DNA of 5,382 nucleotides, from positions 1 through 5,382 of the forward strand of contig CAJOGB010000075.1 in NCBI GenBank assembly GCA_905233835.1, given 5' to 3'. Source of the DNA: an uncultured Lachnospiraceae bacterium (GTDB lineage: Bacteria; Bacillota; Clostridia; Lachnospirales; Lachnospiraceae). The notes below the pieces were generated by a model. That model saw nothing but the letters and a program-made list of their open reading frames with translations, was not told the origin of the DNA and made no database searches. Below, in pieces: positions 1 to 5,298 of this stretch. Position 1 is the first letter of the stretch, and each line of letters opens with the position of its first letter. The translations under genes were made by a program, and so were the position numbers.

Positions 1-38
1 GGATACACCAAACGCATGCGCTTCGGCTCGATTTTATA
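1..38 (-). pseudogene. Continuation of the methyltransferase beyond the in-frame TAG, cut by the window edge
   Basis: Directly after the TAG, the same frame encodes YKIEPKRMRLVY and the first two bases (CC) of a probable proline codon. This matches the conserved (Y)(K/R)(I/L)EPKR(M/I)R(F/L)V(H/Y)P block that follows the HRP-R motif in TrmN6/YabB proteins. There is no frame change and no gap, so a single base change producing TAG explains the break best. The remaining roughly 45-50 residues expected lie outside the window. Confidence 0.75.
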
Positions 39-596
39 CTAGTGCATCAAAGACAAAATCTCCACCAAACGAAAAGGCCTGTGCACAAAATAACATCTGC
101 CCTGGGGTTTTAATAACTTTGCGGTCTCCCGAATCAGATCCTCCAGTTCCATTAGGACCTCATGACGGGCAATCATCTTTGCATCATCCGGATTCTTTAA
201 TCCGTGGCCACCGATCATATAGGGCGGATTGGAGGTTACAACATCAAAAGAAGATGCCCCAAATATCTTCGACGCATCTTTTAAATCTCCTGTCACTATT
301 TCAATTTTATCATCCAGATGATTGTAGCTTACGCTTCGTCTGGCAAGGGAAGCGCTTTCTTCCTGAATTTCCAGTCCCACAAAGGACTCACCGGCAGTCT
401 TTGCTTCCAAAAGAATGGGAAGAATCCCATTTCCGGTGCACAAATCCAACACCCGTTCCCCTTCTTTTGCGTCCGCAAAGGAAGATAAAAGCACAGCATC
501 CATTCCGAAGCAAAACTTCTTCGGATCCTGAATGATTCGATAGCCTTTTCTGCCAAGGTCGTCTAAGCGCTCACCGGCCCGTACCAAATCCTCCAT
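39..596 (-). CDS. tRNA1(Val) adenine-N6 methyltransferase (TrmN6/YabB-like), interrupted by an in-frame TAG
   Basis: A class I SAM-dependent methyltransferase. The family includes E. coli TrmN6 (YfiC), which makes m6A37 in tRNA-Val; the assignment for this Gram-positive branch is by homology. Visible features are the N-terminal signature GYRIIQDPKKFCFGMDAVLLSSFA (18-41), SAM motif I VLDLCTGNGILP (49-60), the acidic ribose contact in GLEIQEE (74-80), the catalytic NPPY at 123-126 characteristic of N6-adenine methyltransferases, and ARHEVLMELEDLI (143-155). The frame stops at a TAG (41-39) after 185 codons, whereas relatives run to about 245. The stop falls inside the conserved segment after HRPFRLVEILSLM, and the next codons in the same frame read YKIEPKRMRLVY, the normal continuation of the family. 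The product is therefore probably truncated, unless the TAG is an assembly error or is read through. The start is supported by AAGGAG 6 nt upstream. Confidence 0.88.
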   Translation of the reverse strand: MEDLVRAGERLDDLGRKGYRIIQDPKKFCFGMDAVLLSSFADAKEGERVLDLCTGNGILPILLEAKTAGESFVGLEIQEESASLARRSVSYNHLDDKIEIVTGDLKDASKIFGASSFDVVTSNPPYMIGGHGLKNPDDAKMIARHEVLMELEDLIRETAKLLKPQGRCYFVHRPFRLVEILSLMH

Positions 597-1667
597 TTAG
601 GACTCCTTGTTTTGGTTCTGATTCTGGTTATTGTTTTTGTGTTTCTTATGTTTATTCTTCTTTTTGAAGTTTTTATTTTTATGGTTTCCGTCGCCTTTGT
701 TTCCGTGATGGTTCTCACGGTTCTCTGCTGCCTTTTCCGCAGCCATTTCGGCTTCCTCTTTAATCTCAAGTTCTTCCAGCTTTTCCGCTTCCTGCTCTTC
801 GATTTCTTCTTCTCTGGAAATCTTAGGCTGCTGCTGGTTCTGTCCCTTTTTCTTTTTGCCGCAAACGGTTACTTCTTCTACCTGGTATTCACGGACCTCT
901 TTATTGTCGTTTTCTTCAAAAAGGACACGTAAAGTCTGTCGCAATACATTAACATCTATAATTTCACCTGTCTCTCCGGAGCCGGTGCGAACCAAATCTC
1001 CGCGACGGGGTGTGTTTCGATTTAAGTATTCGTAGGTATCTTCTTCATTTTTCAAACAGCACATCAGTCTTCCGCAAACCCCGGAAATCTTTGTAGGGTT
1101 TAACGACAGATTCTGCTCTTTTGCCATCTTAATGGAAACCGGAGCAAACTCGGAAAGATAGGTCTTACAGCAAAGTTCTCTTCCGCAGATACCCAGTCCG
1201 CCCAAAATCTTTGTCTCATCGCGAACACCGATCTGGCGAAGTTCGATACGTGTATGGAATACAGAAGCCAAATCCTTTACAAGTTCACGGAAATCCACGC
1301 GTCCGTCAGATGTAAAATAGAACAAAAGCTTACTTTTATCAAAGGTATATTCTGCCTGAACCAATTTCATATCCAGGTTATGCTTTGCGATTTTTTCCTG
1401 GCAAATCTTATAAGCTTCTTTTTCTGCCGCAAAATTATCGGCTTCCTTCTTTTTATCTTCTTCCGTAGCTTTACGCTTGATTCCTTTTAAGGGAGCAGTA
1501 ATCTTTTCGTCCGCCACCTCCATCACCGGAATCGTCACGGTTCCAAGCTCCACGCCTCGAGCCGTTTCAACAACTACTTTATCATTTACAAAAAGCTCCA
1601 TATCCTTCGGATCGAAGTAGTAGCTTTTTCCTGCATTGCGGAATCGAACTCCAACAATTTTCGTCAT
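597..1667 (-). CDS. ricT: RicT/YaaT, PSP1-domain regulatory iron-sulfur protein
   Basis: A homologue of B. subtilis RicT (YaaT), a stage 0 sporulation/competence factor. In B. subtilis it joins RicA (YmcA) and RicF (YlbF) in a complex that carries [4Fe-4S] clusters and promotes RNase Y-dependent mRNA maturation. The PSP1 core is evident from IVGVRFRNAGKSYYFDP (4-20), KLLFYFTSDGRVDFRELVKDLA (113-134) and RIELRQIGVRDETKILGGLGICG (140-162). Two cysteine motifs, CGRELCC at 161-167 and CGRLMCC at 198-204, are plausible cluster ligands. Residues past about 270 form a low-complexity tail absent from the roughly 275-residue B. subtilis protein: a Glu-rich helix (286-318), then a Lys/Asn/His/Gln-rich basic end (319-356). 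The GAGGAG ribosome binding site lies about 11 nt before the ATG, and the TAA stop directly abuts the next ATG. ricA and ricF are not in this window, so the complex itself is inferred. Confidence 0.93.
   Translation of the reverse strand: MTKIVGVRFRNAGKSYYFDPKDMELFVNDKVVVETARGVELGTVTIPVMEVADEKITAPLKGIKRKATEEDKKKEADNFAAEKEAYKICQEKIAKHNLDMKLVQAEYTFDKSKLLFYFTSDGRVDFRELVKDLASVFHTRIELRQIGVRDETKILGGLGICGRELCCKTYLSEFAPVSIKMAKEQNLSLNPTKISGVCGRLMCCLKNEEDTYEYLNRNTPRRGDLVRTGSGETGEIIDVNVLRQTLRVLFEENDNKEVREYQVEEVTVCGKKKKGQNQQQPKISREEEIEEQEAEKLEELEIKEEAEMAAEKAAENRENHHGNKGDGNHKNKNFKKKNKHKKHKNNNQNQNQNKES
603..608 (-). promoter_or_regulatory. Ribosome binding site of the methyltransferase inside the end of ricT
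   Basis: AAGGAG here encodes Lys-Glu near the C-terminus of RicT and lies 6 nt before the methyltransferase ATG at 596-594, which abuts the ricT TAA with no gap. This indicates translational coupling and fixes the methyltransferase start. Confidence 0.75.
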
Positions 1668-1699
1668 GTTTGTATATTCTCCTCTAATATCTCTAAGGT

Positions 1700-2731
1700 C
1701 TAGATTTCTTTCATTTTAAGTAACAGCGTCATCAAAACCGTTTTTTTGTCGATGTTTAACCGTAGTTGGTTTCGACAAACGCCGATTTTTTCAAGCACTT
1801 CGTTTAGGGTGTCGTATTTTGCCCGCTTTGCCTGCTTTTTTACATCCAAAAGCCGGTTTTTAAAATAGATGTGCTCCTGGTTCGCCGTTGACTTATATAA
1901 TAACACATCACGATACCAAATCTCCAGTAAATCCAAATATTCTTTCAGATCCACATTGGTTTGCTTTTTTTCTTCCTCGTCCTCGTCGTCTTTTTGAATC
2001 TTAATAAGGTTATCCGCCATTTTTGAAATTTCGAACTCATCACAAGAATGAATCCGAATGGCGAGGTTTAAGACCCGATCCATAAAATCGCGAAACTCTT
2101 CATCGGAAGCCAAAGAAAAAGCTTTTCCCACATTTCCCTGGGCCAGATTAATAATCTCGTCCGCCTCATAATCCGGCATCTGATAGGTTTTGGTAAGGAT
2201 TCGTTCCAGTTCATCTCGTTCTTTTACCACCGGACAAATATTTAAAAGGATACAACGGGAAAGAATGGTATCCAAAAGCGCGGATACATTCTCCGTCAAA
2301 AGAAAAATGGTTACATAAGCAGGTGGCTCTTCCAAAGATTTTAACAATGCATTTTGCGCCGCTTCATTCATAAGCTCCGCATTTTCTACGATATAAATCT
2401 TTCGCGCGCCGGCATAGGGTTTAATGTACATATCTTCCACGATCTGGTCGCGGATATCATCCACCTTGATCAGATTTGGTTTTTCGTGAGTTACATAAAT
2501 CACATCCGGGTGATTGTTATGCTCCACCTTTTTACACGCGGCACATTCTCCGCAAGGTTCACTCTTTGAGTTCTCGCAAAAGAAGGCTTGCGCAAAGGTT
2601 CTTGCCAGCATCATTTTTCCGGAGTCTTTTTCTCCGTTAATGATGTAGGCATGGGAAATCTGATCCTGTTCCAATGCCTTTATCATGTGATTCTTTATTT
2701 CTGTTTGTCCTATGATGTCCTGAAATTTCAT
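1700..2731 (-). CDS. holB: DNA polymerase III subunit delta-prime
   Basis: The clamp-loader subunit that, with delta and tau/gamma, opens the beta sliding clamp onto primed DNA in the replisome. The 343 residues fit the family (about 330). The N-terminal AAA+ fold begins FQDIIGQTEIKNHM and SHAYIINGEKDSGKMMLA; the P-loop-like GEKDSGKM is at 33-40. Four cysteines at 52, 60, 63 and 66 form the zinc module typical of clamp-loader ATPases. The Walker B region is degenerate (IYIVENAELM at 112-121), as expected for delta-prime, and NALLKSLEEPP at 127-137 is highly typical. The SRC motif (S158-R159-C160) supplies the arginine finger that acts on the neighbouring subunit. Residues 248-257 form an acidic insertion. 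The C-terminal collar domain runs from about 262 to the end. The ribosome binding site GGAG lies 10 nt before the ATG. The stop is TAG, 32 nt before ricT. Confidence 0.95.
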   Translation of the reverse strand: MKFQDIIGQTEIKNHMIKALEQDQISHAYIINGEKDSGKMMLARTFAQAFFCENSKSEPCGECAACKKVEHNNHPDVIYVTHEKPNLIKVDDIRDQIVEDMYIKPYAGARKIYIVENAELMNEAAQNALLKSLEEPPAYVTIFLLTENVSALLDTILSRCILLNICPVVKERDELERILTKTYQMPDYEADEIINLAQGNVGKAFSLASDEEFRDFMDRVLNLAIRIHSCDEFEISKMADNLIKIQKDDEDEEEKKQTNVDLKEYLDLLEIWYRDVLLYKSTANQEHIYFKNRLLDVKKQAKRAKYDTLNEVLEKIGVCRNQLRLNIDKKTVLMTLLLKMKEI

Positions 2732-2745
2732 GGGCGTTTATCTCC

Positions 2746-2785
2746 AAAAAAATAGTGTAATGAAGATATTTTCATTACACTATTT
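2746..2785 (-). terminator. Perfect 15-bp hairpin plus T-tract between yaaR and holB
   Basis: AAATAGTGTAATGAA at 2750-2764 is the exact reverse complement of TTCATTACACTATTT at 2771-2785, separated by a 6-nt loop. Read on the minus strand the stem runs into seven T residues (2752-2746), the layout of an intrinsic terminator for transcripts leaving yaaR. Only the minus direction has the T-run. The stem has just 3 G-C pairs out of 15, so it may be a weak or regulated terminator. The holB ribosome binding site GGAG follows immediately after the T-run. The same palindrome could instead be an operator for a dimeric regulator (AGTGTA...TACACT half-sites resemble those of some GntR/YtrA-type repressors). 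Confidence 0.5.
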
Positions 2786-2794
2786 GTCGTATCA

Positions 2795-2821
2795 TGTATA
2801 AAAGACAAAAACATTTGTCGA
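2795..2821 (-). promoter_or_regulatory. Weak candidate promoter for holB
   Basis: On the minus strand TCGACA (2821-2816) and TATACA (2800-2795) resemble -35 and -10 elements, but the spacer is only 15 nt. A restart promoter would be useful here if the following hairpin terminates transcription, but it would place the hairpin inside the new leader. The match is weak, and I list it only because this gap is the sole non-coding space large enough to hold a promoter between yaaR and holB. Confidence 0.18.
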
Positions 2822-2837
2822 TTTATTTGTTTTCGAC

Positions 2838-3278
2838 TTAGGTAGAAATATCTAAGAGCAATCCTCGTATCTCATCGACGCGACCGAGAATATCCATGTG
2901 ATCTTTTTCATCCGCTACCAATGCTTCCGCCAAGTCGTTCAAATTCTTATCCACCATCTTCACCAGACCATACACTCTATGGCGGCCACGACGATCCAAG
3001 AAGTTCTCGCGAGAAAACTTATGGGAGCGGTTTACCACTTCATTTACGAACTCCTTTACCAAACTGCGATACTTTTTCATATCGCGAATGTCCATGTGCT
3101 CCGCTATCTTTTTGCCCTGCTCTTCAATGTCTCCCATTAAAGAGGTAAGCTTTTCGGAAAGCTCATGGTCTTCGATGGAGCTTGCCAGGGTAAACTTAAA
3201 GGTATCATCTTTTGGTTTTACCTCTGAGACCGCTTGTGTTTGGGTAACGGGAGTCGCTTCGTTTACTTTAATATCCAT
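2838..3278 (-). CDS. yaaR: YaaR family protein (DUF327)
   Basis: A 146-residue soluble, mostly helical protein, the same length as I recall for B. subtilis YaaR. Residues 1-25 are polar and probably disordered; the rest is charged helix. Family-like features are MDIRDMKKYRSLVKEFVNEVV at 62-82, DRRGRHRVYGLVKMVDKNLNDL at 95-116 and the C-terminal signature VDEIRGLLLDI at 134-144. The biochemical function of the family is unknown. It is repeatedly found directly upstream of holB in Bacillota, as here. AAGGA lies 7 nt before the ATG and overlaps the TAG of the kinase-like gene region, implying translational coupling. It ends with TAA and is followed by the 106-nt gap containing a hairpin. No signal peptide, membrane segment or cysteine cluster is visible. 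The partner gene yaaQ, which precedes yaaR in B. subtilis, is absent. Confidence 0.85.
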   Translation of the reverse strand: MDIKVNEATPVTQTQAVSEVKPKDDTFKFTLASSIEDHELSEKLTSLMGDIEEQGKKIAEHMDIRDMKKYRSLVKEFVNEVVNRSHKFSRENFLDRRGRHRVYGLVKMVDKNLNDLAEALVADEKDHMDILGRVDEIRGLLLDIST

Positions 3279-3290
3279 AGGATTTTCCTT

Positions 3291-3872
3291 CTACATAAAT
3301 GCCTTGATATAGTCACTTATTTCCGAAACCGTATCCTCCAGCGAGCGATTATTAAACCGCTTTTCTATGCCGCATTCCTGCAAACGCTCCTCGGAAAAGT
3401 CTTTTGCATCTCCCAAAAAGCGACGGCACATCTCTTCGTACTTCGGCTGTGGCTGTTTCTTCTCTCGGTTTAAGGCTCGCGTCAAACGCTCACCATCTTC
3501 TACCTCTATATATATCGGCACAATTTTGTCATTGGAATAGTAATTACAAAGACTTTCGTAGGCTTCCAAGGTTCCGATCATCAAATAATTCTCTCGATCC
3601 AAGTCCACGGAACCGTCATCCACCGTAAAATAATCCCAAGGTCCGTGAACCGTTTGATAGGAACGTCGCTCGATGATTTTTCCGGCTTCTTTTAGCGCCT
3701 CTTCCTCTTCTTTTGTACAAAAATGGTACTCTTCTCCATCTTTTTCATGACGACGAATGGGGCGGGTGGTGTACAAAACCACCTTCTTTAAATCCATGCA
3801 TTCCAAAAGATGTTTATAAACAGTATCCTTTCCGGTACTGCTTTTTCCCATTAAACAAAATATCTTTCCCAT
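3291..3872 (-). CDS. Guanylate-kinase-like nucleotide kinase
   Basis: A P-loop protein of 193 residues, close to the roughly 200 of bacterial guanylate kinases, which phosphorylate GMP to GDP with ATP. The Walker A loop is GKSSTGKDT at 9-17. The hallmark phosphate-binding stretch TTRPIRRHEKDGEEYHF at 35-51 matches the family pattern TTRxxRxxExxGxxYxF. A lid-like arginine-rich segment (RALNR at 132-136, CRRF at 149-152) follows. The nucleoside-binding half differs from classical enzymes: by hand alignment the serine before TTR is L33, the usual glutamate is S71, the YGT tyrosine is H76 (HGPWDYF), and the later conserved Asp region reads MIGTLEAY. The real substrate may therefore differ from GMP, and I give no gene symbol. 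It sits between yaaO and yaaR, the place of thymidylate kinase (tmk) in B. subtilis. The stop is TAG, 12 nt before yaaR. ATG at 3872 is the only start codon consistent with the P-loop N-terminus. Confidence 0.85.
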   Translation of the reverse strand: MGKIFCLMGKSSTGKDTVYKHLLECMDLKKVVLYTTRPIRRHEKDGEEYHFCTKEEEEALKEAGKIIERRSYQTVHGPWDYFTVDDGSVDLDRENYLMIGTLEAYESLCNYYSNDKIVPIYIEVEDGERLTRALNREKKQPQPKYEEMCRRFLGDAKDFSEERLQECGIEKRFNNRSLEDTVSEISDYIKAFM

Positions 3873-3878
3873 AAAGTC

Positions 3879-3907
3879 AGTATAATATAGTCCTTCCTAA
3901 TCTACAA
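3879..3907 (-). promoter_or_regulatory. Candidate internal promoter at the kinase-like gene start
   Basis: TATACT at 3884-3879 matches the -10 consensus at five of six positions. TTGTAG at 3907-3902 is a weak -35 (three of six), with a 17-nt spacer. The -10 element ends 6 nt before the ATG at 3872, so transcription would begin at or beside the start codon, giving a leaderless or nearly leaderless message. The only purine-rich ribosome binding site (GGAAGGA, 3897-3891) lies 18 nt from the ATG, farther than usual. This is a motif match in AT-rich DNA, so the call is tentative. Confidence 0.3.
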
Positions 3908-5288
3908 CGAAAATTCCTTTTTCATCTAAGCCGCTGACGCAAAGTCCGCGACGCACTCCCTCTTTAATGACTTTTATTACACTCTCCGTTATTAATTCCC
4001 CGGGAGCCAAAATCGGAATCCCCGGCGGATAAAAGCTTACAAAATCGCCGGCCACACAGTTTTGTACGGAAGATAGGGGCCGTTTTCTTTTTTCTCCCTC
4101 TATGGCCTCTCCCATGGAAAGCACAGAAATGGGCTTTGGATAGGAGATGGAATCCTCATTCTGTGGCAGAAGCTTTTTTTGTTCCTCAGAAACGGATTCA
4201 TCGATTTCCGACAGCGCTTCCGATAATCTTAAAAAACCTTCTTTCGTATCCATAAGGGATGTCATGGCCAAGCAATAATCCCCTGCTGCCATTTCAAGTT
4301 CCAATCGATATTCGTCCCGAAGGATGTCAAAAAGCCTTTTTCCGGTAAAATAGTCTTCCCCGGATATTAGAATTTTTCCCATATCCTGATTTGGAAGCCT
4401 TAAAACCTTTATTTTCTTTAAGGTATCTGCTTTTTTATAAAAGGCATCCAGATTTTTATGATATGCCACAAAAGACTTCTTTCCCTTCTTTTTCACAAAT
4501 TCACAGCATTTTGCCACAGATGAAATCAAAAGATAGGAGGGTGAAGAGGTCTCAAAACAATCCAAGTAAAACATAATGTCCTTGGTAGGAATCCAGCAAG
4601 TCTTTGATTTTAGCAAAAGTGCGGTGGATGTAAATGCAGGGAGGGTCTTATGCAAACTTGTAATTACAAGATCTGCGCCCTGGGTAATGGGATTTACAAA
4701 CCCGGCCTCGTCCAATCCGAAATGTGCCCCGTGGGCTGCATCTACAATAAAGTCCACTCCATGAGAATGAGCCACCTTTGCCAGTTCTTCAATGTCGGAA
4801 ACAATACCTTCATAGGTTGGGGAGGTACACAAAAACGCCTTAATTCCCGGATTTTCCGATAAAGTTTTCTCCAACTCCTTCACAGAAATCTCCCCTGCGA
4901 TCGGGCCTGCGGTTGTTTCCAAGGTTTCCGGATAGATATAACGAACACGTGCATTTCTTAAATAGGCCCCATGGTAGGTGCTTCTGTGGGAATTTCTGGC
5001 GATCAGCAACTCTTCATCCGGCTTTATGGAAGAAAAGATGGATGCCAAAACACCTCCCGTGGATCCGTTTACCATGACAAAGGCTTCTTTTGCCCCGTAT
5101 ATTTCCGCCCAGGCATCCTGAAGCTTTTTAATATCCCCGCTGGGATCATGTAAATTATCAAATCCGGTTATTTCCGTGATGTCCGATTGATAGGGATCCC
5201 CGAATCCTAAGCTTTGTCGTTTGTGTCCCGGCATATGAAAGGGATACACGTCACTTTTTCCGTAGCGTTCCAGTTTCTGATCGATCAT
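3897..5288 (-). CDS. Orn/Lys/Arg decarboxylase family protein (short form, YaaO-like)
   Basis: A PLP-dependent fold-type I decarboxylase of 463 residues that would remove the carboxyl group of a basic amino acid to give a polyamine or precursor (putrescine, cadaverine or agmatine) in the cytoplasm. Numbering from the ATG at 5288: FHMPGHKR at 17-24, a TEITGFDNLH segment at 38-47, NGSTGG at 74-79 (cofactor phosphate loop), H101 in ARNSHRS (the family's ring-stacking histidine), SPTYEG at 156-161, DAAHGAHFG at 183-191 with D183 expected to contact the pyridine nitrogen, and SLHKTLPA at 211-218 with K214 as the Schiff-base lysine. The C-terminal domain keeps PPGIPILAPGE at 421-431. The length matches the roughly 460-490 residue Gram-positive form that lacks the N-terminal wing domain of enterobacterial inducible enzymes. 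The exact substrate cannot be read from motifs. It is the first complete gene of the cluster; its TAG stop lies 24 nt before the kinase-like gene. Confidence 0.92.
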   Translation of the reverse strand: MIDQKLERYGKSDVYPFHMPGHKRQSLGFGDPYQSDITEITGFDNLHDPSGDIKKLQDAWAEIYGAKEAFVMVNGSTGGVLASIFSSIKPDEELLIARNSHRSTYHGAYLRNARVRYIYPETLETTAGPIAGEISVKELEKTLSENPGIKAFLCTSPTYEGIVSDIEELAKVAHSHGVDFIVDAAHGAHFGLDEAGFVNPITQGADLVITSLHKTLPAFTSTALLLKSKTCWIPTKDIMFYLDCFETSSPSYLLISSVAKCCEFVKKKGKKSFVAYHKNLDAFYKKADTLKKIKVLRLPNQDMGKILISGEDYFTGKRLFDILRDEYRLELEMAAGDYCLAMTSLMDTKEGFLRLSEALSEIDESVSEEQKKLLPQNEDSISYPKPISVLSMGEAIEGEKRKRPLSSVQNCVAGDFVSFYPPGIPILAPGELITESVIKVIKEGVRRGLCVSGLDEKGIFVVD

Positions 5289-5293
5289 TTTTG

Positions 5294-5298
5294 CTCCT
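5294..5298 (-). promoter_or_regulatory. Ribosome binding site fixing the decarboxylase start
   Basis: AGGAG (within TTAGGAG) lies 5 nt before the ATG at 5288-5286. It decides between this start and an in-frame ATG 81 nt upstream at 5369. The upstream ATG would add 27 residues that overlap the tail of the preceding gene, and the protein from 5288 begins directly with the short helix that normally precedes the family's HMPGHK motif. Confidence 0.75.

Noticed and set aside
119..535. Plus-strand open frame of 138 codons opposite the methyltransferase
   Set aside because: It lies wholly antisense to a strongly family-like gene and its translation is Ser/Pro/His-rich with no recognisable motif.
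612..932. Plus-strand open frame encoding a hydrophobic 106-residue protein resembling a membrane protein
   Set aside because: It is the antisense of the Lys/Glu/Asn-rich ricT tail; purine-rich codons read backwards give Phe/Leu/Val runs. There is no independent support.
2750..2785. The inverted repeat as the end of an insertion sequence, or as a CRISPR repeat
   Set aside because: There is one compact hairpin with no transposase, no target duplication and no second copy in the window, so there is no mobile-element or array evidence.
2898..3312. Several overlapping plus-strand frames opposite yaaR
   Set aside because: They are antisense shadows of yaaR, with mutually overlapping frames and no ribosome binding sites or family motifs that I could see.
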